From Denitrovibrio acetiphilus DSM 12809 (GTDB lineage Bacteria > Chrysiogenota > Deferribacteres > Deferribacterales > Geovibrionaceae), in NCBI RefSeq assembly GCF_000025725.1, contig NC_013943.1:1302001-1366000 (forward strand): a stretch of 64,000 nt of DNA, written 5' to 3'. This document shows, piece after piece, positions 26,626 to 34,830 of the stretch (the first letter of the stretch is position 1; every line of letters begins with the position of its first letter). The position numbers and the translations under genes are program-made. The notes beneath the pieces are model-generated. The model searched no databases. It was not told the origin of the DNA and saw nothing but the letters and a program-made list of their open reading frames with translations.

Positions 26626-27408
26626 ATGAGAATTATTTCTTTTCAACTGCCTGTAGTGCTTTCTGACCTTGACGGAAATAGGAAACGTTTCCTGAAAGCA
26701 ATGGCTGAACATGCTGATGATAAAGATGTAATTTTTATGCTTCCTGAAATGTGGGGATGTGGTTTCGATTATAAAAATCTTCAGAATTTTGCAGAACATA
26801 CTTATGAACTCATTTCTGAAATACAGAGTATTATAAATTCTGATACACTGGTAATAACTACCCACCCCGAGACAAATCAAAACAAGGTTTTTAATACCGT
26901 TTATGCTGTGACTAAAACAGCTGTCATCGGTAAATATAGAAAGAACTTCCTTTTTTCACCTACTGGTGAAGATAATTACTTTGATAAAGGCGATGATATT
27001 TGCGTTGTTGACTTTAAAGGTGTCAGGGTGGGGTTTTTACTTTGTTATGAAATAAGGTTTCCGGAGATGTTCAGGCTGACTGCCTCTGCCGGAGCTGATG
27101 TCGTGGCTATCCCTGCTGTCTGGCCGGAGGCTAAAAAAGATCACTGGCAGACACTGACAAAAGCGAGAGCTGTTGAAAATCAAATGTATGTTATAGGCTG
27201 TAATTGCAGCGTAATGCATACTAAAAAGAAAGATATGGATTGCGGTTACAGTGTTGCATACGACCCTTGGGGCAGCAACCTTTACGAATCTGTTTCCGGA
27301 GAACATGTCTTAACATGTGAAATTAACAGAGAGAACGTTAACGATATACGTCAAAAGATACCGAGCTTGTCAGATGCTATGAAAGTGTTTGAGATAAAGC
27401 GACGGTGA
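26626..27408 (+). CDS. Nitrilase-family carbon-nitrogen hydrolase (omega-amidase-like)
   Basis: A 260-residue cytosolic amidase of the nitrilase superfamily. The catalytic triad is visible as Glu41 (LPEMW), Lys106 (in the YRKN-type motif) and Cys140 (FLLCYEIRFPE). The size and 'TGED', 'PAVWPEAKKDHW' segments are nearest the Nit2/YafV omega-amidase branch, which hydrolyses alpha-ketoglutaramate, but the substrate is inferred only. It stands alone, with AGAGGAG before ATG 26626. Confidence 0.88.
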   Translation: MRIISFQLPVVLSDLDGNRKRFLKAMAEHADDKDVIFMLPEMWGCGFDYKNLQNFAEHTYELISEIQSIINSDTLVITTHPETNQNKVFNTVYAVTKTAVIGKYRKNFLFSPTGEDNYFDKGDDICVVDFKGVRVGFLLCYEIRFPEMFRLTASAGADVVAIPAVWPEAKKDHWQTLTKARAVENQMYVIGCNCSVMHTKKKDMDCGYSVAYDPWGSNLYESVSGEHVLTCEINRENVNDIRQKIPSLSDAMKVFEIKRR

Positions 27409-27466
27409 TTACGATCTTGTCTCAGCTGTGTGCTGAGTTTGTTATAAAGATACTGAGTCTATCCTA

Positions 27467-27479
27467 TGCACTGAGTGCA
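27467..27479. other. Short palindrome upstream of the CoA-transferase gene
   Basis: TGCACTGAGTGCA is a 13-base perfect palindrome 57 bases before the ATG at 27536. It may be an operator or part of a leader hairpin; a second small stem CTCAGC/GCTGAG at 27421-27437 precedes it. No family of site is assigned. Confidence 0.4.
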
Positions 27480-27535
27480 TTTAAGATGAATAGAAGCTGA
27501 TAAAATAACTAAATAACCCTAAAATGGAGGAGTAT

Positions 27536-29116
27536 ATGTCTGAATTAGAAACCAGAGTACGGTGTAAGAGTCTTCTTAAAAAAGTGATGAAAGTTGAAGA
27601 GACTCTTCAGTTCTTTAAGCCCGGCATGAACCTTGGCTGGTCAGGTTTTACACCTGCAGGTTACCCAAAAGCTGTGCCGATTGCACTTGCTGATTATGTT
27701 GAGGCTAACGGTCTTCAGGGGAAATGGAAATTCAATCTCTTCATAGGTGCATCTGTTGGTGCAGAGACAGAAGACAGATGGGCTTCACTCGACATGATAG
27801 ACAGAAGATGGCCTTATCAGACAGGTAAAAATATTGCTAAAGGGATCAACGAAGGGCGCATCAGAATGGGTGACAAACACCTTTCACTTTTTGCTCAGGA
27901 TCTCGGTTATGGTTTCTACACAAAAGATACTGAGTCAGGCAAGCTTGACCTCGCTATCATAGAGGTTTCAGCTATAACTGAGGATGGCGGTCTTGTTCCT
28001 ACGTCTTCATGTGGTGTTATCCCTGAAATTCTTCAGGTATGCGACAGAATTATTATAGAAGTGAATACAGGTCAGCCTTCTTTTGAAGGTATGCACGACC
28101 TCTTTACACCAGGGACACCTCCTAACAGACAGGTATTCAACATTACAAAAGCTGACAGCCGTATAGGTAAAACATACATCGATTGCGATCCTGAAAAAAT
28201 CATCGCAATTGTTGAGTCAAAGCACCTTGATAAAGGGCGTGCTTTTACCGATATCGATGAGACCTCTGAAGCTATTGCCGGACATATTATCCAGTTCTTC
28301 AGTGACGAAGTTAAAGCTGGGCGTCTGCCTAAAAATCTTCTTCCGCTTCAGTCCGGTGTTGGTTCTATTGCTAACGCTGTTGTCGGTGGTCTTGCAAAAG
28401 GTCCGTTCGAACACCTTACTGTTTTTACTGAGGTTCTTCAGGATACTATGCTTGATCTTTTTGATTCCGGTAAACTAGATGCAGCGTCATCATGTTCACT
28501 CTCGCTTTCTGAAAAAGAAGGCTTTCCACGTTTCTTCGCAAACTGGGATAAATATGCTGATAAAATCGTTCTGCGCCCACTTTCTGTGTCTAATGCGCCG
28601 GAACCTATTCGTCGTCTGGGATGTATCGCTATGAATACACCTGTTGAATTTGACATGTATGCACATGCTAACTCAACACTTGTCGGTGGTACAAGAATGA
28701 TCAACGGGCTTGGCGGTTCTGGTGACTTCCTCAGAAACGGCTTCCTGAAAATTATGCATTGCCCTTCTGCCAGACCTACAAAGACAGACCCTACAGGTAT
28801 CACATGTGTTGTTCCTAAGGCTCCGCACATTGACCACACAGAGCACGATCTTGACGTTGTCGTCACAGATCAGGGGCTTGCTGATCTTCGTGGTCTTGCT
28901 CCTAAAGAGAGAGCACAGACAATCATTAATAAATGTGTTCACCCTGACTACAAAGATATTATGCAGGAATACCTTGATATCTCTACTAAAATTTGCATTG
29001 CGAAAGGTATCGGTCATGAGCCTCAGCTCTTCGACAGATGCTTCAAAATGCAGATGAACCTCGCTAAAAACGGCACAATGAAAATCGATAACTGGGATGT
29101 TCCTGAAATCGTTTAA
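27536..29116 (+). CDS. Acetyl-CoA hydrolase/succinyl-CoA:acetate CoA-transferase
   Basis: A 526-residue protein of the class I CoA-transferase family (Cat1/AarC-type). Such enzymes move CoA from succinyl-CoA to acetate, letting acetate enter or leave the TCA cycle. The catalytic Glu should be in 'TVFTEVLQDTMLDLF', and the glycine loop 'GVGSIANAVVGGL' is close by; the 'TRMINGLGGSGDFLRNG' segment is also typical. I chose ATG 27536, with GGAGG six bases upstream, over an upstream in-frame codon at 27524. It is a single-gene unit with a terminator, and its size fits an acetate-oxidising anaerobe. Confidence 0.9.
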   Translation: MSELETRVRCKSLLKKVMKVEETLQFFKPGMNLGWSGFTPAGYPKAVPIALADYVEANGLQGKWKFNLFIGASVGAETEDRWASLDMIDRRWPYQTGKNIAKGINEGRIRMGDKHLSLFAQDLGYGFYTKDTESGKLDLAIIEVSAITEDGGLVPTSSCGVIPEILQVCDRIIIEVNTGQPSFEGMHDLFTPGTPPNRQVFNITKADSRIGKTYIDCDPEKIIAIVESKHLDKGRAFTDIDETSEAIAGHIIQFFSDEVKAGRLPKNLLPLQSGVGSIANAVVGGLAKGPFEHLTVFTEVLQDTMLDLFDSGKLDAASSCSLSLSEKEGFPRFFANWDKYADKIVLRPLSVSNAPEPIRRLGCIAMNTPVEFDMYAHANSTLVGGTRMINGLGGSGDFLRNGFLKIMHCPSARPTKTDPTGITCVVPKAPHIDHTEHDLDVVVTDQGLADLRGLAPKERAQTIINKCVHPDYKDIMQEYLDISTKICIAKGIGHEPQLFDRCFKMQMNLAKNGTMKIDNWDVPEIV

Positions 29117-29141
29117 TCACTGCTAATAATAGAACTATAAT

Positions 29142-29168
29142 AGGGGGAGCCTTTTGGTTCCCCTTTTT
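29142..29168 (+). terminator. Terminator after the CoA-transferase gene
   Basis: AGGGGGAGCC pairs with GGTTCCCCT (one or two mismatches), followed by seven T. Confidence 0.85.
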
Positions 29169-29238
29169 TTGTGCAGATTACTGCATACTTTTCTGATAAA
29201 TAGTGTATTACTGTGTTATTAAATAAATGAGGTATTCA

Positions 29239-29451
29239 ATGCTTAACCAAAAACTTGTCTTTGTGCTTGAAGGTGAAAACGACGCTCTGGCTATAAATCT
29301 TAACAACTTCTGCACTGTAAATTTTGATGATGCTAAGAGAGAGTTTGTTGTAGACTATGGAACAACAGAGAGAACAGTAAATATGAATGATGATAAAGCA
29401 TATTTCGCCTTGAAAGATCAGATGCTTGAGGCAATAACAGGTGAAAAATAA
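29239..29451 (+). CDS. Small hypothetical protein
   Basis: A 70-residue cytoplasmic protein I do not recognise. It has two beta-rich halves and a short terminal helix, no cysteine and no membrane segment. The start is the ATG at 29239, preceded by GAGG six bases away, rather than the ATG at 29227. It lies alone, followed by a terminator at 29486-29512. Confidence 0.65.
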   Translation: MLNQKLVFVLEGENDALAINLNNFCTVNFDDAKREFVVDYGTTERTVNMNDDKAYFALKDQMLEAITGEK

Positions 29452-29485
29452 AACCTTCTGTTAGTTGTTTTGAATTAAAAAACAG

Positions 29486-29512
29486 GACCTCGTTTCTTCG
29501 GGGTCTTTTTTC
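29486..29512 (+). terminator. Terminator after the small hypothetical gene
   Basis: GACCTCG pairs with CGGGGTC (one wobble pair) across TTTCTT, followed by six T. Confidence 0.85.
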
Positions 29513-29569
29513 TTGCTATACTAGCTGCCTGAGCATATAATCCTGCCTGGTTTAAGTCAGGAGATACAT

Positions 29570-29914
29570 ATGACAAGGCTTTACCCAGTGGTTCTTCTTC
29601 TGTTCTCAAATGTTTTTATGATTTATGCATGGTATGGGCACCTGAAAGATATGCGTACTAAACCGCTTATCATTGCTATTGTTTTAAGCTGGGGAGTCGC
29701 TTTTTTTGAGTATTGCCTACAGGTTCCGGCAAACAGAATAGGGCACCAGTATTACTCTCTCGGTCAGCTGAAAGTAATGCAGGAAATCATCACTATGAGC
29801 GTTTTTGCTGTCTTCAGCGTTATGTACATGAAAGAAAAAGTGGGGCTTGACTATTTGCTGGCAAGTCTTTGTATGGTTGGAGCAGTTTACTTTATGTTTC
29901 GTAGTAACGGTTAG
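29570..29914 (+). CDS. DUF486/DMT-like small membrane protein
   Basis: A 114-residue protein with about four hydrophobic helices, matching the DUF486 family: 'FSNVFMIYAWYGHL', 'SWGVAFFEYCLQVPANRIG' and 'LKVMQEIITMSVFAVFSV'. The family is an uncharacterised small relative of drug/metabolite transporters. The start follows AGGAG. The next gene (trkH) begins about 55 bases later, so co-transcription is possible. Confidence 0.85.
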   Translation: MTRLYPVVLLLFSNVFMIYAWYGHLKDMRTKPLIIAIVLSWGVAFFEYCLQVPANRIGHQYYSLGQLKVMQEIITMSVFAVFSVMYMKEKVGLDYLLASLCMVGAVYFMFRSNG

Positions 29915-29971
29915 AGTAGAATTTTAGTGTGTAAAACTGAAAATAGGGCTATATTTAAGCAGGACAATCAT

Positions 29972-31978
29972 ATGAATCAATATACCTTTAGAAACTTTTT
30001 TGCATCAGACCATGAAGTAAGCTGGGGCATACTTACCCTTACTCCTTTGCCGCTGCTTTCTCTTATTATAACACCTGTGTTGCCTTTCAGTTACCAGATA
30101 AGATGTGGCATCTCTGTATTATCTGTTATACTGAACCTGATTTTTGCATTCTATAACGGTACTAAGACAGGTAAATTTTCCGGATTGCTATCAATGGTTC
30201 TGATCTATTTTTCGTTTCTGCCCATGCTGTTGGAGAATCCTGTGTATATGCTTGCAGGAAATGTTCTCTTTATCATTCTTTTCTTTTTTGCTGTGTATCT
30301 TTCTTCCTCCATGCAGTATTTTGAAGGTTATCTGGTCAAAAAGTATTTCAGAAATGTTAGCGTGGCTTTACACGTTTTTACTGTTATTATCCTTATTGTT
30401 GTTTTTACTGAAAAAGACGTGACATCACTTCTGCTGGCAATACCCCTAACGTCTTTTGTATTCTCTCAGTTTGCATTTGTCAGGTGGTCTGTTTCATCAG
30501 AAAACTGGTTTAATGTTTTCACAAGTATAATGTATATAACGATAGGAGTTGCTGTCACAGTCTTAGGGGTGGAGTTTTGGGATTTTGTCCTGCTATTTTT
30601 TTCTGTTGCGGCGACAGCACAGCTTTATATCTGTCGGAAGCAGCATGGTTCAGCAGAAAACTGGTGGGATGTGTTTATGTCCCATCCGGGAAGGGTACTT
30701 TTTTCCTCTTTTTTCATTCTGTGCCTTGTTGGCACTGTTCTTCTATTGATCCCAGCAGCTACGAGCAAGGGTGACATAAGTTTTATTGATGCGGTATTCA
30801 CGTCTGTTAGTGCCGTTTGCGTTACAGGGCTTATTGTGCTGGATACTCCCAAAGATTTTTCTATGTTTGGTCAGATAATAATTCTCATACTGATTCAGCT
30901 GGGTGGGCTAGGCATAATGAGCCTTACCACCGTTGCAATACAGACATTTGGTAAGCGTTTGAGCCTTAAGCATGAGACAGTACTTACATCTATGACTGAA
31001 ACTGACCATAAGACACTTCTCAGCTCTCTTGCTATGATACTGAAATATACTTTTACATTGGAATTTATAGGTGGAGCAGTACTCATCGTCCTTTTTTACA
31101 GAACCGGAGACAGCATAGACGAGGCAGTTTGGCGAGGGGTGTTCACGTCTGTGTCTGCTTTCTGCAATGCTGGTTTTGCTCTTCAATCTGATAGCTTGAT
31201 TTCATACAATAACAATTCTTATATTTTAAATACTGTTGCGCTCCTTATATTCTTTGGCGGGATAGCACCGGTCATCGCTCTTTCTATCCCTGCATTGGTA
31301 ATGGGTAAGAAAATTCCTCTGGGAGCAACCTTGGCTCTTTGGACATCAATAATATTAATCTTTGCAGGTGCGCTGCTTCTGCTTATTTTTGAGTGGAATG
31401 GCATTTTCAAAGGAATGAATCTGGTAAATAAGCTTTTTAACTCACTTTTTCAGTCGGTGACTCTGCGTACGGCAGGTTTTAACTCTGTAGAGCTGGGGCA
31501 TATAACAAACCCGAGTCTCATCATCATGCTGATTTTTATGTTTATAGGCGGAAGCCCCGGCGGCACGGCTGGGGGGATAAAAACGACTGCGGTAAGCATT
31601 CTTGCATTAACTTTCTGGGCTAATATAACCAACCGAAAAAGTATTGTACTGCAAAATAAAAAAATTGCACAAAGTACAGTTAACAAGGCAGTGACGATAG
31701 TTATTTCAGGGTTTATATTTTGGTTTCTCTCTGTGATAATGATAGAGGTGACGCAGCAGATTCCTACCCGTGAACTGATTTTTGAAGTAACTTCAGCAAT
31801 AGGCACTGTGGGGCTTTCAACAGGCGCAACAGGTATGCTGGACGGAGTAGGTAAAATAATTATAATAGTTACAATGTTTGCAGGTAGACTTGGCCCTATG
31901 ACTCTTTTCACTATAATGAGTGGCACTGGCAATACATCAGGTACAGAATACATTGAAGAGAATATAACTATCACCTGA
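29972..31978 (+). CDS. TrkH/KtrB-family potassium transporter subunit
   Basis: A 668-residue polytopic K+ uptake subunit. The four pore-loop filter segments are seen in order: VCVTGL, FCNAGF, LRTAGF and TVGLST (residues about 280, 400, 495 and 620). The core is the usual TrkH/KtrB length, but about 200 residues of extra hydrophobic sequence precede it, a feature seen in long TrkH forms. ATG 29972, with AGGA upstream, is preferred to an in-frame codon at 29927. The trkA-like gene follows after 15 bases. It should form the membrane channel gated by that RCK protein. Confidence 0.92.
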   Translation: MNQYTFRNFFASDHEVSWGILTLTPLPLLSLIITPVLPFSYQIRCGISVLSVILNLIFAFYNGTKTGKFSGLLSMVLIYFSFLPMLLENPVYMLAGNVLFIILFFFAVYLSSSMQYFEGYLVKKYFRNVSVALHVFTVIILIVVFTEKDVTSLLLAIPLTSFVFSQFAFVRWSVSSENWFNVFTSIMYITIGVAVTVLGVEFWDFVLLFFSVAATAQLYICRKQHGSAENWWDVFMSHPGRVLFSSFFILCLVGTVLLLIPAATSKGDISFIDAVFTSVSAVCVTGLIVLDTPKDFSMFGQIIILILIQLGGLGIMSLTTVAIQTFGKRLSLKHETVLTSMTETDHKTLLSSLAMILKYTFTLEFIGGAVLIVLFYRTGDSIDEAVWRGVFTSVSAFCNAGFALQSDSLISYNNNSYILNTVALLIFFGGIAPVIALSIPALVMGKKIPLGATLALWTSIILIFAGALLLLIFEWNGIFKGMNLVNKLFNSLFQSVTLRTAGFNSVELGHITNPSLIIMLIFMFIGGSPGGTAGGIKTTAVSILALTFWANITNRKSIVLQNKKIAQSTVNKAVTIVISGFIFWFLSVIMIEVTQQIPTRELIFEVTSAIGTVGLSTGATGMLDGVGKIIIIVTMFAGRLGPMTLFTIMSGTGNTSGTEYIEENITIT

Positions 31979-31993
31979 CGAGGAGAAGACGAC

Positions 31994-32653
31994 ATGGCAC
32001 AACAGATACTGATTATAGGTCTGGGGCATTTCGGGATGTCTCTGGCGAAAACACTTTCAGAGAAGGGCGCTGAAGTTCTTGCTGTTGATAAACGAATAAA
32101 CCGGGTGGAGGAAGCTTCTGCATTCGTTACAGAGGCAGTTGTGATGGACGCAACTGATGAGGCGGAGCTTGCCAAGCTTGAACCTAAGAAACGCGATTCT
32201 TCTGTGTGTACCATTGGTGAAGATTCTAAAGATGCTTCGATCATATGCACAGCGCTTTTACGGCAGATGGGGGCTCCTCTTGTTATTTCAAGGGCAAGCG
32301 ATAAGATGCATCAGAGGATACTGTCTCTGGTTGGTGCCCATCAGGTAGTTGACCCCGAACAGGAATTTGGATACAGGTTTGCTAATAAACTTTTGTTTAA
32401 GAATATTATCATAGATAATGAAATGGGTGAAAATATGCACCTCACAGAGATGTGTGTTTTGCCTGAGATGATAGGCAAGACACTGATAGAGTTAGCTCTG
32501 CCTAAGAGGTTTGGCGTTATGGTTGTTGCTATAAGGAAAGGACAGTCCGGGAAACTTTTTCAGCCCAACCCGTCTGAACCGCTCGACAAGGATGATACAA
32601 TGATTATTGTGTCAACAGAGTCAGCAATACCTAAGCTTATTAAGGGTGTCTGA
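31994..32653 (+). CDS. TrkA/KtrA-family potassium-uptake regulator (RCK)
   Basis: A 219-residue cytosolic RCK protein: Rossmann N-domain with GLGHFG (residues about 8-13) and an acidic VLAVD at the nucleotide-ribose position, then an RCK_C domain from about residue 140 (EMIGKTLIELALPKRFGV...). The single-module size fits KtrA rather than the double TrkA. RCK_C domains in several phyla bind c-di-AMP, and this window also has cdaA; a link is only an inference. GAGGAGAAG precedes the ATG, and the next gene starts 3 bases after the stop. Confidence 0.92.
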   Translation: MAQQILIIGLGHFGMSLAKTLSEKGAEVLAVDKRINRVEEASAFVTEAVVMDATDEAELAKLEPKKRDSSVCTIGEDSKDASIICTALLRQMGAPLVISRASDKMHQRILSLVGAHQVVDPEQEFGYRFANKLLFKNIIIDNEMGENMHLTEMCVLPEMIGKTLIELALPKRFGVMVVAIRKGQSGKLFQPNPSEPLDKDDTMIIVSTESAIPKLIKGV

Positions 32654-32656
32654 TTT

Positions 32657-33328
32657 ATGAGAAATTTACATTCCTTTAAAATAGGTGCGTGGCTTATAAT
32701 ATCACTGAATGTACTTATGGCTTTTGGGGCGATATGGATGTTTATGCGGATGTCTCCTGCTATTGAACAGATAATAGAAAGAAACGAAGTTTCCCTTGAA
32801 GCTTGCGAGGATATGCTTGGTGCTATTGCAGTTTATGATGGCGTGCGCTCAGATTCTCTCCCTGCCATTTTTGCAGCGGCTTTGAAAAGAGCAGAAAACA
32901 ATATCACAGAAAAAGGTGAAACTTCAGCAATAGAGGTTATCAGTAAGACTTATGAGTCGGCTCTTGCCGGAGATGCAGAAGATAAGGCAAAAACTATTAA
33001 TGCAATCAGGCTGCTGGGGCAGATAAACAGGCATGCCATGACAAAAGCAGACATGAGAGCAAAGCAAATCGGTAATGCCGGAGCATGGGGGATAGTTTTT
33101 ATGGCAACCATTGTTTTTATCTCCAGTATGATGTCTGTCAGATTTTTCAACAGGCATATTGCAGGTACTCTGGAAGAGATAAATGCAGTGTTGAGGATAA
33201 ATAAGCATGGGGATAAATTCAGGCGTTGTGCAGGGAGTACATCAAAAGATTCTCTATTTATCTATAATGAAATAAACAGTTTACTGGATAGAGCTAATTT
33301 TCCAAACAAAAATGACACGTTTAAGTAA
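32657..33328 (+). CDS. Sensor-like membrane protein without output domain
   Basis: A 223-residue protein I cannot place in a known family. Two membrane helices (about residues 9-31 and 142-160) enclose a helical periplasmic part of about 110 residues, resembling a four-helix ligand-binding module of chemoreceptors. Only about 60 residues follow on the cytosolic side, HAMP-like at first, with no signalling, kinase or GGDEF domain. It begins 3 bases after the ktrA-like gene, so it is part of that operon, perhaps a partner of the potassium system. It could also be a truncated chemoreceptor; the operon position argues against decay. Confidence 0.65.
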   Translation: MRNLHSFKIGAWLIISLNVLMAFGAIWMFMRMSPAIEQIIERNEVSLEACEDMLGAIAVYDGVRSDSLPAIFAAALKRAENNITEKGETSAIEVISKTYESALAGDAEDKAKTINAIRLLGQINRHAMTKADMRAKQIGNAGAWGIVFMATIVFISSMMSVRFFNRHIAGTLEEINAVLRINKHGDKFRRCAGSTSKDSLFIYNEINSLLDRANFPNKNDTFK

Positions 33329-33421
33329 ACACTTTTTAAATTGTTCGTATCATTCATATTTTCACTTATAATTGTTTTATCTCATATTTCCGTCGGCTTT
33401 GTTGTTTTTTGATTTAATATT

Positions 33422-33440
33422 GATATTGACAATCAGTATC
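33422..33440 (+). promoter_or_regulatory. Fur-like box upstream of flavodoxin gene
   Basis: GATATTGACAATCAGTATC agrees with the Fur consensus at 16 of 19 positions. It contains a perfect TTGACA -35 (33426-33431), and GATAAT follows after 15 bases at 33447-33452, so a repressor bound here would cover the promoter. Confidence 0.7.
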
Positions 33441-33486
33441 AATGATGATAATTAGACCATGACTTCAAAATTAAAGGAGTGGGAAT

Positions 33487-33993
33487 ATGGGAAAAATAGG
33501 ACTTTTTTACGGATCTAACGGCGGAGTAACACAGTCTGTTGCAGACTCCATTGCTTCTGCTTTGAAAAAGAAAGGGTTTGAAGTTGATGTTAAAGATATT
33601 GCAAGCTCATCAAATGACGATATTGCCGGATATGAAAATGTTATATTTGGTACCTCGACATGGGGGATGGGCGATCTTCAGGATGATTGGGATTCTTTTG
33701 TTGCTAATCTTGGCGACATAGATTTTGGCGGGAAGAAAGTTGCGTATTTCGGCACTGGAGACCAATTCTCATATCCGGAGACTTTTGTGGATGGCATAGG
33801 GCTCATCGACGAAAATGTGTCAGGCGCAGAAGTTATCGGACAGTGGCCTTCAGATGATTACGACTTCTCTGATTCAAAGGCTTATGTTAACGGGAGCTTT
33901 ATTGGTCTTGCGCTTGACGAAGACAACCAGAGTAATCTGACAGATGACAGAATTTCCAAATGGGTTGATATTCTGGCAGGTTCATTCTCTTAA
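33487..33993 (+). CDS. Flavodoxin (long-chain)
   Basis: A 168-residue FMN-binding electron carrier. The phosphate-binding loop is 'GSNGGVTQS' (residues about 9-17), a variant of the usual T/S-x-T-G-x-T, and the FMN-flanking segments FGTSTWGMGDLQDDWD and YFGTGDQFSYPE are typical of long-chain flavodoxins. They substitute for ferredoxin when iron is scarce, consistent with the Fur-like box upstream. AAAGGAG precedes the ATG. Confidence 0.94.
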   Translation: MGKIGLFYGSNGGVTQSVADSIASALKKKGFEVDVKDIASSSNDDIAGYENVIFGTSTWGMGDLQDDWDSFVANLGDIDFGGKKVAYFGTGDQFSYPETFVDGIGLIDENVSGAEVIGQWPSDDYDFSDSKAYVNGSFIGLALDEDNQSNLTDDRISKWVDILAGSFS

Positions 33994-34057
33994 ACTGGTG
34001 TTTAGCAGGCAGAATTTATTCTGCTGAATACATAATCCACCTTACAACTCTTACATT

Positions 34058-34085
34058 AGGGCACGATATTATGTGCCCTTTTTTT
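34058..34085 (+). terminator. Terminator after flavodoxin gene
   Basis: AGGGCAC and GTGCCCT form a 7-bp perfect stem around an 8-base loop, followed by seven T. Confidence 0.9.
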
Positions 34086-34142
34086 GCTTTAACTTTACTG
34101 TTTTTATGTTATGTTCATTAAAAATTAATTAGAGGTGTACAA

Positions 34143-34358
34143 ATGCAGCAGTACAGAGAATACAAAGTGATTCATATCGTTGAAGGTGGGCTTGGGACAA
34201 TATTCCTCGGAGCATCGGGCATCCCTTTGAAAAAACTTGAAAACGCTCTGAATCAGGAAGCAGCAAGTGGGTGGCAGGTAGTTTTTCAAGTTCTTGAGAA
34301 GAAGAGATTTCTTCTTTTCTGGAGCAGGGATGCCGTGATCGTTACTCTGGGCAGATAA
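34143..34358 (+). CDS. DUF4177 family protein
   Basis: A 71-residue protein with the DUF4177 pattern: an opening 'YREYKVIH' strand, a central 'LENALNQEAASGWQVV' and the closing 'LLFWSRDAVIVTLGR' strand. Function of the family is unknown. AGAGG precedes the ATG, and the TM2-domain gene begins one base after the stop, so they are coupled. Confidence 0.8.
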   Translation: MQQYREYKVIHIVEGGLGTIFLGASGIPLKKLENALNQEAASGWQVVFQVLEKKRFLLFWSRDAVIVTLGR

Positions 34359-34359
34359 G

Positions 34360-34770
34360 ATGTTCCGCAGATACGACAGAGAGAAGGTCAGCGATGAAGA
34401 AGAGAGGATTCGTGATGAGGTAAGAACGCTTTCTGATGATCAGAGAGCCGTCTTTTATAAGACTGCCGACAAAGAGCTTAAAGACCCTGACACCTATGCC
34501 GTTCTGAACTGGATGTTTCTGTCGGGGCTTCATCATTTTTACCTTAAGAAAAACTTTCAGGGCGGGTTAAATCTTGCTTTATCTATTTTTAGTTTAGTGC
34601 TGATTTTTTCCTTTTCTAAGATATTTGTTATTTTTGGAATTTTATTGTTTTTTACTCTTGGCTTAGTGGAACTGCCGGATATGTTTCGATCACAGGTTAT
34701 TGTTCAGGATTATAATAATCAGGTTATGAAAGGTATTCTGAGATCCGGTAAGTTAAGCAGAACATATTAA
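34360..34770 (+). CDS. TM2-domain membrane protein
   Basis: A 136-residue protein with a charged N-terminal half (about residues 1-45) and a TM2-like hairpin of two to three hydrophobic helices ('AVLNWMFLSGLHHFYLKKNFQGGLNL', then a long hydrophobic segment). A polar tail ends it. TM2 proteins are widespread and their function is not defined. The gene begins at the ATG right after the DUF4177 stop. Confidence 0.8.
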   Translation: MFRRYDREKVSDEEERIRDEVRTLSDDQRAVFYKTADKELKDPDTYAVLNWMFLSGLHHFYLKKNFQGGLNLALSIFSLVLIFSFSKIFVIFGILLFFTLGLVELPDMFRSQVIVQDYNNQVMKGILRSGKLSRTY

Positions 34771-34774
34771 GTTA

Positions 34775-34802
34775 AAAAAAGGGCATCCATTAGAAGATGC
34801 CC
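34775..34802. terminator. Terminator between convergent TM2 and hcp genes
   Basis: GGGCATC (34781-34787) pairs with GATGCCC (34796-34802). Seven A precede it, giving a T-run on the minus strand for hcp; on the plus strand the tail is not T-rich. Confidence 0.75.
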
Positions 34803-34830
34803 TGTAAACTATTCTATTCAGCAGGCAGGA

